Shown in pieces: positions 7,636 to 15,977 of a stretch of 39,456 nucleotides of DNA (position 1 is the stretch's first letter; every line of letters starts with the position of its first letter). The DNA is from Bacteroidales bacterium UBA2714 (lineage in GTDB: Bacteria; Bacteroidota; Bacteroidia; Bacteroidales; P3): the NCBI GenBank assembly GCA_002354035.1, contig DEKU01000020.1:1-39456 (forward strand), in the 5' to 3' direction. The position numbers and the translations under genes are program-made. The notes beneath the pieces are model-generated. The model worked only from the letters and a program-made list of their open reading frames with translations. It was not told the origin of the DNA and did no database searches.

Positions 7636-8214
7636 TTATTCAGCCTCGGCGGTGTCGGAGCTCATGGCGGCGGCACGGGTGCTGTTGATAACCACTACCT
7701 CACTGCTCTTGGGGTTGAGGATGCAGTAGTTGTCGGCGGGGATGTCCTGCACTTTGCAGCGCTGGGCGATGTCGAGGTTGGTGATGTCGATCAGAATCTC
7801 GCTGGGCATGTTGGCAGGGAGAGCCTTGACGTTGAGTCTCTTCTGCTTGTAGACCAGTTTACCACCCTTCATGACGCCGGTAGAGGTGCCAGTGGTGTGG
7901 ACGGGGATGGACATGACGATGGGCTTCTCATCGCTGAGTTCGTAGAAGTCGCAGTGATAGACGATTTCGGTGACGGGATGGAAGTCGATGTCTTTCAGCA
8001 TGGCGCGATGTTTGGTGCCGTTCAGGTCAATCTCGACGAAGCAGGGTTCGGGGTTGAACAGAATGCGCTGGAATTGGGTTTGGGGAACTGCGAAAAGGTA
8101 CTGCTCGCCTTTGCCATACATCACGCAAGGCACTTTGTCCTCGCGACGCAGAGCTTTAGCATCTTTTTTCCCTACGTTCTCGCGGAGAGAACCGCTCATG
8201 GATACTATTCTCAT
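7636..8214 (-). CDS. rplY: 50S ribosomal protein L25, CTC (general stress) type
   Basis: This protein of 192 residues has the N-terminal L25 fold (about 1-92, with LRREDKVPCVMYGKGEQ) that binds 5S rRNA. The C-terminal beta domain (about 95-180) is found in the long CTC form, including TTGTSTGVMKGGKLVYKQ. The chosen ATG gives the usual short N-terminus before GSLRENVGKK. The C-terminal tail is acidic and Ala/Ser/Glu-rich. It lies 72 bp downstream of prs, the gene order prs-rplY known from many bacteria, and probably shares its message. Confidence 0.97.
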   Translation of the reverse strand: MRIVSMSGSLRENVGKKDAKALRREDKVPCVMYGKGEQYLFAVPQTQFQRILFNPEPCFVEIDLNGTKHRAMLKDIDFHPVTEIVYHCDFYELSDEKPIVMSIPVHTTGTSTGVMKGGKLVYKQKRLNVKALPANMPSEILIDITNLDIAQRCKVQDIPADNYCILNPKSSEVVVINSTRAAAMSSDTAEAE

Positions 8215-8286
8215 GTTTGTTTGTTGTTTTGTGGCCCTGAGGCCGGTTAATAATTGATTGGTATTGCTTTTTAAAACAAAGTTCCG

Positions 8287-9267
8287 TTACAGGCGGTGGA
8301 TGACACCTTTGTGGTGGATGGTGGTTTCGTAGAGGTTGTCGAGCGACTCGTAGCAGACCACACGGCGGATGGCTTCGGCCAGAAGCCAGTCGCAGCTGAG
8401 GACACGGATTTTGTCGCTGGGACGCTTGAGGGGGATGGTGTCGGTGGTGACCAGCTCTTCGAGCGCGGAGTTTTCGACTTTCTCTATGGCGTTGCCGCTC
8501 AGAACGGGATGGGTGATCATGGCGCGGACGCTCTTGGCTCCGTTCTCCATGATGATGCCGGCGGCTTTGCAGATGGTGGAGCCGGTGTCGATGATGTCGT
8601 CGAGGAGGATGACGTGACGGTCTTTCACGTCGCCGATGAGGCGCATCTCACCAATCTCGTTGGGTTTGTTGCGGTGCTTGTAGCAAATGACAAAGCTGTT
8701 GTTAAGCGTTTTGGCATACATGCCAGCGCGTTTGCTGCCGCCCATGTCGGGGCTGGCGAACATGACATCTTCGATGTCGAATTTCTCACGGATGTAAGGG
8801 ATGAAGAGTGAGGAGCCGTAGAGGTGGTCGACGGGGATGTTGAAGAAACCCTGGATCTGGTCGGCATGGAGGTCCATGCAGATTACGCGGTCCACCCCGG
8901 CAGCCTGAATCATGTCGGCAATGAGTTTGGAAGCGATGGGCACGTGGGGTTTATCCTTGCGGTCCTGACGGGCAAAGCCATAATAGGGAATGACGGCAAC
9001 AATCTTCTCGGCCGAGGCACGCTTGGCGGCGTCGATCATCATCAGCAGCTCGAAAAGGTTGTCGGTGGGGGGTAATGTGGACTGGATGATGAACACAATA
9101 CCACCGCGGATAGTTTCCTCGTAGGAGGGTTGGAATTCGCCGTCGGCATACTGGAAAACGGTGCTGTTTCCGAGGGGAATTCCGTAAATGTTGGCCACCT
9201 GATGTGCAAGGTTTGTTGTTGCACGGCCCGCAAAAATGAATACTTTATCAGTTTTTTTTTCGCCCAT
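8287..9267 (-). CDS. prs: Ribose-phosphate pyrophosphokinase (PRPP synthase)
   Basis: The protein has 326 residues when started at the ATG at 9267. It makes phosphoribosyl pyrophosphate from ribose 5-phosphate and ATP for nucleotide, His, Trp and NAD synthesis in the cytoplasm. Visible motifs are FQYADGEF near the N-terminus, the ATP loop YYGFARQDRKD, the metal site CMDLHADQIQGFF and the PRPP loop VILLDDIIDTGST. An upstream in-frame TTG at 9291 would add eight residues, but that codon is part of the TATCTTTG promoter box, so it cannot be in the message. The neighbours rplY and era lie downstream on the same strand. Confidence 0.97.
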   Translation of the reverse strand: MGEKKTDKVFIFAGRATTNLAHQVANIYGIPLGNSTVFQYADGEFQPSYEETIRGGIVFIIQSTLPPTDNLFELLMMIDAAKRASAEKIVAVIPYYGFARQDRKDKPHVPIASKLIADMIQAAGVDRVICMDLHADQIQGFFNIPVDHLYGSSLFIPYIREKFDIEDVMFASPDMGGSKRAGMYAKTLNNSFVICYKHRNKPNEIGEMRLIGDVKDRHVILLDDIIDTGSTICKAAGIIMENGAKSVRAMITHPVLSGNAIEKVENSALEELVTTDTIPLKRPSDKIRVLSCDWLLAEAIRRVVCYESLDNLYETTIHHKGVIHRL

Positions 9268-9288
9268 TTTGTGTTGATTTTGAGACTG

Positions 9289-9296
9289 CAAAGATA
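9289..9296 (-). promoter_or_regulatory. TAnnTTTG promoter box of prs
   Basis: On the minus strand this reads TATCTTTG followed by CA. It lies 21 bp before the prs ATG at 9267, so the leader would be very short. The box settles the start codon, because the alternative TTG start lies inside it. Confidence 0.7.
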
Positions 9297-9335
9297 CAAC
9301 TATTTTCTCGAATAATCAGTTTTCTGAAAAAAAAA

Positions 9336-9366
9336 TTTGTCATGTCGAAAAAAGTGCGTACTTTTG
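9336..9366 (+). promoter_or_regulatory. Perfect Bacteroidota promoter of tRNA-Leu
   Basis: TTTG (9336-9339), exactly 19 bases, then TACTTTTG (9359-9366) matches the TTTG-N19-TAnnTTTG consensus. It precedes the tRNA by about 82 bp. This is the clearest promoter in the window and supports the phylum assignment. Confidence 0.85.
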
Positions 9367-9448
9367 CACTCGGTTTCGAGAGAGAAACACTGCGCGAAAA
9401 CGGCAGAAATGCACGGCTTTCAGGCAGTGGCGAAACCCAAGGCAAAAT

Positions 9449-9531
9449 GCCCGGGTGGCGGAATGGTAGACGCGGTAGACTCAAAATCTGCTGTCCGCAA
9501 GGACGTGTGGGTTCGATACCCACCCCGGGTA
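9449..9531 (+). tRNA. tRNA-Leu (anticodon CAA)
   Basis: The 83-nt gene folds as a class II tRNA. The acceptor GCCCGGG pairs with CCCGGGT (with a G-T first pair), and the discriminator base is A. The anticodon arm GTAGA-CTCAAAA-TCTGC places CAA at positions 34-36, which reads Leu codon UUG. A long variable arm (TGTCCGCAAGGACG) and the T arm GTGGG-TTCGATA-CCCAC follow. The bases after the discriminator are CTG, so CCA is not encoded and must be added after 3' processing. Confidence 0.97.
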
Positions 9532-9533
9532 CT

Positions 9534-9566
9534 GAACGGCGGTCAAACGACCGCCGTTCTTTTTTT
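9534..9566 (+). terminator. Rho-independent terminator of tRNA-Leu
   Basis: An 11-bp perfect stem (GAACGGCGGTC at 9534-9544 with GACCGCCGTTC at 9549-9559), loop AAAC and seven T follow two bases after the tRNA. Confidence 0.95.
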
Positions 9567-9670
9567 GTATTATCATCGTGCCTGTGCGTTGGTTCCCGTA
9601 AGGGTTTCCAGCCAGCCCTGTCCACATCCTATGGCTTTGGCGTGATGGGCGGTAGGGGGTCTCGGTAGTG

Positions 9671-9708
9671 AAAACAAAAAAGGGTGCCCCTCTTGGGGAC
9701 ACCCTTTT
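9671..9708 (-). terminator. Terminator after the fimbrillin-like lipoprotein gene
   Basis: Arms at 9678-9690 and 9695-9708 pair over 13 bp with one bulged base around the loop TCTT. On the minus strand the stem is followed by a T-run. It starts 22 bp after the stop codon at 9731. Confidence 0.88.
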
Positions 9709-9730
9709 CGTCTATGTTAATGCAGTTGTC

Positions 9731-11398
9731 TTATTCTTGTGTCCAAGGAGTGGCGTTGGGGTCGTACACAAGGCGTACCATGAATCCATGCCCGTATGAT
9801 GCATATTGGTTTGCGGTAGGCGAGTTGTAAGTTGTACCCTGATCACTGAAAGACCCATTATTTTGGTCAAAATAGAATACGTATGCATTCTTACAATTAC
9901 TATTCTTTTGAGGAGTGATTGACCAATAAAAACCAGGGTCTCCTTGTTGTGTGGGCTGCCAGGTTGTCCAGCCAGCTGCGATGAGGAATATGCATCCAGC
10001 CTCTTCCAATTGAGACCATTCGGCGGTAGTGTATTCAATACCGTTCCAGTTGCTGCTGGCGCCGTTGAGGGTGCCGGGAATGCGGGTGGTAGGTACTGTT
10101 GCGGGCCATTCGAATAGGTCGGGGAACATCATCATTCCGAATTGTCCATTGACTTTAACGTATGCATAGCATGCGTGGTTGACATTGCCGAGGGGAGAAC
10201 CGATGCCCTGAGTGTGGCGGCTCACGACGAAGTTCCATTCATCCCTCGTCAGTGTGCGCCATGCTCCAGAGGTGGTTGGAGGAATTGCGAAGCTGGCATA
10301 GTCAATCGGAGTACCCTTGTGGTCGTTGTCATGTAAAACAGGATTGTCTGGATCCATGGCGGTTGACTGGTCGTCGCAGAAGAAAGGCAGGTATCCGGAA
10401 CTGGACACACCGCTATTTGTTTGGTTAGTGGGCGTGTAAGTAGACTGGTTTAGTTCAAAAAAGTATTTAGGCGTTGAGGATGCGTCGAATTTCAAGTTGC
10501 CACGAGAGAAATAAACCTGATTGGTGTTGCTTACGGAATAAGCGCCGGGCAGATGCTCTTTGGGCGTGCTGTTGTCCATGTCGCATACTATGCTGCCGTA
10601 CTGGCTGCTGGCAAGTGTGTTGGTGGTCGTTGTCTGCTTCATCCTTTTGGAGAAGAGCTGGATGGCGCCTTCGGTAGTATTAGGCATGCGGTAGTGGACT
10701 GAAATGTCGAAACCAGTTTCGCTCACGGGAGGCACCACTACATAGTAGGTTCCGTTGTTTTTGTTGTCTTGGTCAAACTGCAGCTTGATGGTTTTCCCAC
10801 CGTTGATGCCGCCGCTCAGGGTGCCTAAAGTGATGTTGTTGCTTGAGGTGAAGGTGACGGTGCCAGTGCCGCACAGGGGTAAGTTGGTGGTGGTGGTCAC
10901 CTCGATTTTCGTCAGCCTGGCATCGGTGGGCAGGTCTTGGACATTCACCTCCAACAGGGCGCAGAGGTTTAAGAATTTCAGCCGGTGCTCGCCCATGGCT
11001 GCCATCAGTGCATCGACTTTCTGTTTTCCTTCCACCTCCTGGTAAATCTGCACGGCGGGCAGGGTGACGCTGGTCTGAGCTTGGACCGAGGTGCCGTTCA
11101 CGGCGCTGGCAGGGTAGATGGAATAAAACATCTCTGCACTCTGGTCGCCTTCGGCCACAGCGATGTGGTGGTAGTCGTTGGCATCCTTGGTCACGGGCTG
11201 GGTGCTGTTGTTGAGTATCATCTGGTCGCCGGTGGTGTGCCAGCATGAATAGTGATCAGTGCCGATATACACTTTGGCATCCTTCGCGCTCTGGAATCCC
11301 GAGATGGTGGCTGGCAGGTAAGTCACAGTAGTCTCTTTCTTGCAGCCGGCAAAGGCCAATACTGCGATTGCCATGAATAAAAATAAGCTTTTTCTCAT
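9731..11398 (-). CDS. Fimbrillin-like lipoprotein with C-terminal YFSRGNL-type domain
   Basis: The protein has 555 residues from the ATG at 11398, chosen because AAGGAGG stands 8 bp before it and the signal sequence begins there. The lipobox AFAGC makes Cys19 the lipidated residue, so it is probably outer-membrane anchored. The N-terminal half looks like the fimbrillin/Mfa-like beta domain of Bacteroidales (Ser/Thr/Asn-rich strands, FYSIYPAS, VVVPPVSETGFDISVHY). The C-terminal part begins with GAYSVSNTNQVYFSRGNLKF, a module common in Bacteroidales lipoproteins, followed by a Trp-rich domain (WRTLTRDEWNFVVSR, GYGFMVRLVYD-like end) similar to the FISUMP group. A role as a surface stalk or adhesin component is plausible; no partner fimbrial genes are present. 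It is preceded by a 67-aa gene on the same strand. Confidence 0.8.
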   Translation of the reverse strand: MRKSLFLFMAIAVLAFAGCKKETTVTYLPATISGFQSAKDAKVYIGTDHYSCWHTTGDQMILNNSTQPVTKDANDYHHIAVAEGDQSAEMFYSIYPASAVNGTSVQAQTSVTLPAVQIYQEVEGKQKVDALMAAMGEHRLKFLNLCALLEVNVQDLPTDARLTKIEVTTTTNLPLCGTGTVTFTSSNNITLGTLSGGINGGKTIKLQFDQDNKNNGTYYVVVPPVSETGFDISVHYRMPNTTEGAIQLFSKRMKQTTTTNTLASSQYGSIVCDMDNSTPKEHLPGAYSVSNTNQVYFSRGNLKFDASSTPKYFFELNQSTYTPTNQTNSGVSSSGYLPFFCDDQSTAMDPDNPVLHDNDHKGTPIDYASFAIPPTTSGAWRTLTRDEWNFVVSRHTQGIGSPLGNVNHACYAYVKVNGQFGMMMFPDLFEWPATVPTTRIPGTLNGASSNWNGIEYTTAEWSQLEEAGCIFLIAAGWTTWQPTQQGDPGFYWSITPQKNSNCKNAYVFYFDQNNGSFSDQGTTYNSPTANQYASYGHGFMVRLVYDPNATPWTQE

Positions 11399-11406
11399 CA
11401 GTCGTT

Positions 11407-11413
11407 CCTCCTT
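11407..11413 (-). promoter_or_regulatory. Shine-Dalgarno site that fixes the lipoprotein start
   Basis: Minus-strand AAGGAGG lies 8 bp before the ATG at 11398. A longer reading from 11437 would overlap the stop of the upstream small gene and bury this site, so the shorter start is preferred. Confidence 0.75.
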
Positions 11414-11417
11414 TTGA

Positions 11418-11621
11418 TTACAATTCTGTGAAACCATTCCAGTCGTTGCTCTGGATGTACTTGTCGTTGTCTGGCATGGGGTCTACCGACATGAAATCAA
11501 CGGTTCTTGTGACACTGCCGGAAGTATCTTGCTCTCCGGACAAATAGTGCCCCAGTTCCACCTTGAATTGCACCACTTTGAGAGTGGGTGATGCGTACTG
11601 TTTTTTTGTTTTGTTCATCAT
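11418..11621 (-). CDS. Small conserved-looking protein of 67 residues, function unknown
   Basis: The peptide reads MMNKTKKQYASPTLKVVQF, continues with KVELGHYLSGEQ and ends with an acidic Asp/Asn-rich tail. Short proteins with this YxSPxLxVVxF start followed by a Gly/Ser segment are commonly found just upstream of secreted lipoprotein genes in Prevotella and relatives (recollection of the family pattern, not a search). It has no signal peptide. Its stop lies 19 bp before the start of the lipoprotein gene, so the two are very likely co-transcribed. I cannot assign a function. Confidence 0.65.
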   Translation of the reverse strand: MMNKTKKQYASPTLKVVQFKVELGHYLSGEQDTSGSVTRTVDFMSVDPMPDNDKYIQSNDWNGFTEL

Positions 11622-12270
11622 GCAATTGATATGAATTAAATGTATTTATTTGTTTACTAATGTGTTAATTCGATTAGTGGCGTTTCATAATATGTTGCAG
11701 AATTATAGCTTTTTTTTGACATTATGTCTTTTTGAAATTGCCCAAATCATAGATAAATAGATAGAAAATCTTAATTGATTGTATCGTTCTGGCTTTTTGC
11801 TTGTGGATGAGTGAGTTGTGATGTGAGTGGGGAGGGTGCCGTTGGTGTGGATTCCCATGGTTGCGGTGCGGAAGTTATGGTTTCGGACAACGTCGGCATT
11901 CTCTCCCCGAGGGGTCGCGGATTGTGTCGCGATGGCGGTTATGTTAATTTGGCATTTCCCCGGAGTCGGCTCCTGTGTGCGCGCCTGCGGGGTGGGGCTT
12001 GAATCGTGCGGGGGTGTGGGCTGGTGGCGGGGTCGAGGCGTGAGTTGTGGGCGATAGGGCGATGGATGCTGTGGCTGGTGAGGCCTGTTTTGTTGTCTTT
12101 GGCTGGTGGATACTTTCTTTTTTCTTTTTGCTGTAGAAATAATGTACAATATATATGTAATGTAAGAAGAATATAAATAGAATAAATAGGCCGCCGTCGG
12201 TTCGGACGGGGTGGGCCGATGGTGTAGCCGTGATGGGTTGGGGTGGTTGGGAAAGGGGGGTGGGAGTGGG
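11622..12270. other. Long intergenic region without a supported gene
   Basis: The stretch upstream of the 67-aa gene is AT-rich up to about 11800 and then G-rich on the plus strand. A minus-strand open frame (11703-12356) runs through it, but it is Pro/Thr/Ser/His-rich low complexity, spans the terminator of the next gene and overlaps that gene's end, so I do not call it. The promoter of the 67-aa/lipoprotein pair should lie in the first 200 bases; no clear TAnnTTTG box was found. Confidence 0.55.
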
Positions 12271-12304
12271 AAAAAAAAGCCGCCTCTTTTGGTGGAGAGG
12301 CGGC
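12271..12304 (-). terminator. Terminator after the YD-rich secreted protein gene
   Basis: A perfect 9-bp GC-rich stem (12279-12287 with 12296-12304) with an 8-nt loop is followed on the minus strand by eight T. It lies 23 bp after the stop codon at 12328. Confidence 0.92.
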
Positions 12305-12327
12305 GGTAAGGGGTTGGGAGGGCGGCA

Positions 12328-13209
12328 TTAGTAGTATTTGATGTCGCGCTCGACAATGTAGACGGGTATTTTCTTGTCGTTTTCGAGTTGGTATTCGTAG
12401 CGTGTCACCCAGTTGCCTTCGTCGTCGTAGCGGTATTCGTAGAGGGTGATGGTGAGTTCGGGTTCGTTGGGGTCTTCGTAGTAGTCGAAGAGGGTGGAGC
12501 TGACGGGCTCGTTGTTTTCGTCGTATTCGTAGCGGATTTCCTGCACTTTCTGTCCCTGGGGGTTGAAGACGACGGTTTTGTAGATGTTGTCGTTCTCGCC
12601 GTAGATGTATATCTCGCGGCGGAAGAGGTTGCCTTGCTGGTCGTTGTAGCTGAGCTGGCTGAGGCGGCCTTTGGAGTCGTATTTGTAGAGGACGCGGCTT
12701 TCGATTTGGCGTTCTTCGTCTTCGATGTAGACTTCGGTGAGGATGAGGTCGGCGTCGTAGAGGTAGTAGGTGCGGCCGATGACGTTTTCGTCGGGGTCGA
12801 GGATGTGCTCGAGGGTGACGAGGCCGAAGTCGTCGTGTTTGTATTTGGTGCGGAAAATCATGTCTTCCTCGTTGGAGAGGTAGGACTGGCTGCGGCGTTG
12901 ACCCTTTTGGTTGTAGACGGTTTTGAGTCGTTCGAGGATGCTGCCGCGGGCGGCTGCGTTGGCGCGGTTGTCGGCTTCGTACATGACGGAGAGGACGTCT
13001 TTGACTTCGCCGTGGAGCCCGTCGCGCTGGCAGTCGGTGAGCATTTGGGGCATGCGCTGGTCGTATTTTTGCGGTGCGTTGGGGCGACGTTGGACAGCTT
13101 GGTTGGGGCGGTCGTTGATGCGGCCACGTATGTTGTCGTTGTTCTGAGCAGCCAAACAGCCTGCAAATCCCAAGAATAGAGTGAAGGCCAGAATTTGCTT
13201 GTTTTTCAT
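12328..13209 (-). CDS. Secreted protein with YD/RHS-like short repeats
   Basis: This protein of 293 residues has an N-terminal signal sequence. FAGC at residue 18 could be a lipobox and LAAQ a signal peptidase I site, so anchoring is uncertain. After an Asn/Arg/Pro-rich linker (22-60), residues about 95-290 consist of repeated strands with Tyr-Asp/Glu and Gly turns (VLYKYDSKGRLSQLSYNDQQ, EIRYEYDENNEPVSS, LYEYRYDDEGNWVTRYEYQ). These resemble the YD repeats of RHS proteins, though far fewer are present and there is no toxin core. The protein is very acidic and Tyr-rich. It is probably periplasmic or on the surface; its function is unknown. It stands alone between its own promoter box (13274-13281) and a strong terminator. 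Confidence 0.75.
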   Translation of the reverse strand: MKNKQILAFTLFLGFAGCLAAQNNDNIRGRINDRPNQAVQRRPNAPQKYDQRMPQMLTDCQRDGLHGEVKDVLSVMYEADNRANAAARGSILERLKTVYNQKGQRRSQSYLSNEEDMIFRTKYKHDDFGLVTLEHILDPDENVIGRTYYLYDADLILTEVYIEDEERQIESRVLYKYDSKGRLSQLSYNDQQGNLFRREIYIYGENDNIYKTVVFNPQGQKVQEIRYEYDENNEPVSSTLFDYYEDPNEPELTITLYEYRYDDEGNWVTRYEYQLENDKKIPVYIVERDIKYY

Positions 13210-13273
13210 AATATGTTTTATACTAATATGTTGTACGTGCTTTTCGATGTTTTTTTGTGTTCTATTGCGGGTT

Positions 13274-13281
13274 CAAAGTTA
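13274..13281 (-). promoter_or_regulatory. TAnnTTTG box of the YD-rich protein gene
   Basis: Minus-strand TAACTTTG lies 64 bp before the ATG at 13209. No clear -33 element is seen at 19-bp spacing. Confidence 0.55.
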
Positions 13282-13311
13282 CGAAAAATAACGGGATTGG
13301 AAAAAAATTAG

Positions 13312-13319
13312 TATCTTTG
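13312..13319 (+). promoter_or_regulatory. TAnnTTTG box of the symporter operon
   Basis: TATCTTTG followed by CAC lies 26 bp before the ATG at 13346. It is back to back with the box of the divergent gene, so both promoters share about 40 bp. Confidence 0.65.
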
Positions 13320-13345
13320 CACTGCAATTTTTTTTTGTAGATAGT

Positions 13346-14806
13346 ATGGAAACAGTTGTGTTAATCTGTTTTGTGGCCTATACGGTGTTGCTGTTTGTGG
13401 TGATGTGGCTTTCGTCGCGGCGCTCGTCGGGCAATGATGCTTTCTTCAGGGGGCAGCGCAAGTCGCCCTGGCCGGTGGTGGCCTACGGCATGATCGGGGC
13501 TTCGCTTTCGGGGGTGACGTTCTTGTCGGTGCCGGGCGGTGTGTATTACGGTCAGTTTACCTATATGCCGCTGGTGTTTGGCTATGTGCTGGGGTATGCG
13601 GTGATTGCGCTGGTGTTGCTCCCGCTTTACTATCGACTGAATTTGACTTCTATTTATAGTTATCTCGACCAGCGTTTCGGCGTCAGTTCGGAGCGGACGG
13701 GAGCGCTGTTCTTCATCATTTCCCGCCTGATGGGTTCGGCGCTGCGGATGTATTTGGTGGTGTTTGTGCTGTATGAGTTTGTGTTTCGGGGCTGGGGGAT
13801 TCCGTTTTGGTCTATCGCTGTGGTGTTTATCGGTATCATACTGCTGTATACGTTCCGGGGTGGGGTCAAGACTGTGGTGTGGACGGATATGCTGCAGACC
13901 ACCTTCTTGCTGCTGGCGGCTGTGGCCACGGTGGTGGCCATCCTGTCGGAGCTGGACATCTCGCTGCCGCAGTTGATGCGCCGGTCGGCCGAGGGGGGGT
14001 ATACGAGGGTTTTCGAGACTGACCCCACGGCCGCTAAGTACTACTGGAAACAGATTTTGAGCGGTATGTTCATCACGATAACCATGACCGGGCTGGACCA
14101 GGACATGATGCAGAAGAATTTGACTTGTAAGACCCTGCGCGATGCGCAGAAGAATGTGATGACGAGCAGCGGCCTCTTTATCATTGTGAATCTGCTGTTC
14201 CTCTGTCTGGGCGCGGCGCTGATAGCCTATGCGCAGAGCACGGGCTTCGCGTTGCCGGTTGATGACAGGGGGCTGGTGATGGGCGATAAGATTTTTCCGT
14301 CGGTGGCCTTCCATCTGAGCACGTTCACGGCCGTGGTGTTTATCATCGGCATGGTGGCGGCGGGCTATTCCAGCGCCGACGGGACGCTCACGGCTTTGAC
14401 CACCACGCTGTGCTACGACTTCCTGGGTTTCGACCGTCGGGCTGACAGCCGGCAGACGGTGAGGATGCGGCGGTGGGTGCATGTGGGCTTTGCGTTGCTG
14501 TATCTGCTGGTGATTGTGGCGTTCAGGCCTTTCCATACGCAGTCGCTTATCGACACCCTTTTCGACGTGGCAGGATTCACCTATGGCCCGCTGTTGGGAC
14601 TTTACACTTTCGGCCTCTTCACCAAGTGGCAGGTGCGCGACCGGTGGGTGCCGGTGGTGGCCGTGTTGTCGCCGGTGGTGGCTTTCGTGTTGAAGAAATA
14701 CATGCCCGTGTGGGTGGGATATAACTTCGGATTTGAAATATTGTTGGTGAACGGTCTGCTCACCTTCCTCGGCCTGATGGCCATAAGGGTTAAGAAAAAG
14801 AATTGA
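13346..14806 (+). CDS. Sodium:solute symporter (SSS family)
   Basis: This 486-residue membrane protein has about 13 hydrophobic segments. The first helices carry typical SSS sequence: MIGASLSGVTFLSVPGGVYY in helix 2 and LTSIYSYLDQRFG after helix 3. TFRGGVKTVVWTDMLQ near residue 170 and a conserved TGLDQDMMQKN follow. The family couples Na+ entry to uptake of sugars, sialic acid, amino acids or vitamins across the inner membrane; the substrate cannot be told from the sequence. The DUF4831 gene starts 15 bp downstream and rnz follows, so the three form one transcription unit. Confidence 0.93.
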   Translation: METVVLICFVAYTVLLFVVMWLSSRRSSGNDAFFRGQRKSPWPVVAYGMIGASLSGVTFLSVPGGVYYGQFTYMPLVFGYVLGYAVIALVLLPLYYRLNLTSIYSYLDQRFGVSSERTGALFFIISRLMGSALRMYLVVFVLYEFVFRGWGIPFWSIAVVFIGIILLYTFRGGVKTVVWTDMLQTTFLLLAAVATVVAILSELDISLPQLMRRSAEGGYTRVFETDPTAAKYYWKQILSGMFITITMTGLDQDMMQKNLTCKTLRDAQKNVMTSSGLFIIVNLLFLCLGAALIAYAQSTGFALPVDDRGLVMGDKIFPSVAFHLSTFTAVVFIIGMVAAGYSSADGTLTALTTTLCYDFLGFDRRADSRQTVRMRRWVHVGFALLYLLVIVAFRPFHTQSLIDTLFDVAGFTYGPLLGLYTFGLFTKWQVRDRWVPVVAVLSPVVAFVLKKYMPVWVGYNFGFEILLVNGLLTFLGLMAIRVKKKN

Positions 14807-14821
14807 ATACATTAAATAAAG

Positions 14822-15967
14822 ATGAATTGTTATATGCTACGTAGGTTTCTTTTATTGGCGGCCGCGACAGGGCTGCTGGCAGGTTGCTATTCGGTAGTGC
14901 CAGTGGGCAAAGGCGGCAGCACGAATGGCGAGGGGGTGTTCTACGCCCTGCCCCGCACGCAGATTTGTGTGGATGTGACGTATATGTATTATGATTTGAG
15001 CGAGGCGGTGTATAGTGAGTATGCTTCGGAGATGTTGGCGTTGGATAATTTCGATGTGGACAAGCCTTACCGCATACAGGATGTGCAGACTTCGTATACG
15101 GTCGAGGCCGATCCGGACCATTACTATTTGGTGGAGCCCTCCGGCATTGCGGTGCAGGTGGACAACCGCCATCTGTTGAGGTCGGTGGGCATGAGGCCCA
15201 GTGAGGCCGCTTCGGAGTCGGGTTCCGCCTCGGAGGCCGGCCGCCCGACAGAGGATGATGCCAAGCTGGTGTTGCACAATGCTACGGCCGACAAGATGTT
15301 GCCTACCTACAATCTTTATGACCGGACGGACACTTTCTATGTGAAGGGCGACAAGCCCGGGCAGCCCACGGGTATGTCGACCAAGAAGGCTCCGCGGTCG
15401 ATGCGGCAGCGTGCACAAGCCGCGGCCGAGGAAATAGCCGAGTTGGAGGACACACGGGCCGATATAGCCTTGTCCGACCGCTACACCCCTGAGGGGAAAC
15501 GGGATCTCCTGAAGCAGCTGGAGGAGAAGGAGGCTGTGCTGATGGCCCAGTTTATCGGGAAGCCAGTGGTGGAGAAGGTGCATTTCTTCATCAATCCCAA
15601 GCCGATAGCCAGTGCGAAAGATACGGTGCAGCAGTTTGTGCTGTTCTACTTCTCACGCAGCGAGGGTATCTGCGAGAGCGACGACTATGAGGCCCTGCCC
15701 GTGGTCTGCACCCTTCGCCCGGACAAGACTATGCAGCATGTGAGGTCGCTCGGTGAGAAAAAACGCTGGCTCGGTTTCCTTTCCAAAGGCAATTTTAAGT
15801 ATCGTCTGCCCTCGCTGGCGCAGATGAATCTCTCGTGCGAGTTGTTCGATTATCAGGTGACGCTCCCTGTGGCCCAGTTCGGACCTGTTGTCAATCTGCC
15901 TCACAAACGGTTCAAGGCTCTTTTCGACGCCACATCAGGGGCCATAGTTTATTACGAGAACAAGTAA
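14822..15967 (+). CDS. DUF4831 family lipoprotein
   Basis: The protein has 381 residues (366 if the second ATG at 14837 is used: MLRRFLL). The lipobox LLAGC puts the lipid on Cys22. The mature protein starts with VVPVGKGGSTNGEGVFYALPRTQICVDVTY, cut here only by description: a beta-rich N-terminal part as in DUF4831, whose function is unknown. A Ser/Glu/Ala-rich linker (about 124-140) and a charged helical stretch (about 195-245, RQRAQAAAEEIAELEDTRAD) precede a C-terminal domain. It is probably attached to the outer membrane facing the periplasm. It lies between the symporter and rnz with 15-bp and 10-bp gaps. DUF4831 is found mainly in Bacteroidota. Confidence 0.8.
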   Translation: MNCYMLRRFLLLAAATGLLAGCYSVVPVGKGGSTNGEGVFYALPRTQICVDVTYMYYDLSEAVYSEYASEMLALDNFDVDKPYRIQDVQTSYTVEADPDHYYLVEPSGIAVQVDNRHLLRSVGMRPSEAASESGSASEAGRPTEDDAKLVLHNATADKMLPTYNLYDRTDTFYVKGDKPGQPTGMSTKKAPRSMRQRAQAAAEEIAELEDTRADIALSDRYTPEGKRDLLKQLEEKEAVLMAQFIGKPVVEKVHFFINPKPIASAKDTVQQFVLFYFSRSEGICESDDYEALPVVCTLRPDKTMQHVRSLGEKKRWLGFLSKGNFKYRLPSLAQMNLSCELFDYQVTLPVAQFGPVVNLPHKRFKALFDATSGAIVYYENK

Positions 15968-15977
15968 CAGGACAAGG

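Noticed and set aside
9268..9291. TTG start of prs at 9291
   Set aside because: The TTG overlaps the TATCTTTG promoter box, so it lies upstream of the transcript; the ATG at 9267 gives the normal family N-terminus.
9337..9702. Several open frames over the tRNA region
   Set aside because: They cover tRNA-Leu, its promoter and its terminator.
11703..12356. 217-codon minus-strand open frame
   Set aside because: Low-complexity Pro/Thr/Ser/His composition, it runs through a strong terminator (12271-12304) and overlaps the end of the YD-rich protein gene.
12388..13179. 263-codon plus-strand frame rich in Val, Glu and Asp
   Set aside because: It is the antisense of the YD-rich protein gene; the composition is explained by GAx/TAx codons on the other strand, whereas the minus frame has a signal peptide, a promoter box and a terminator.
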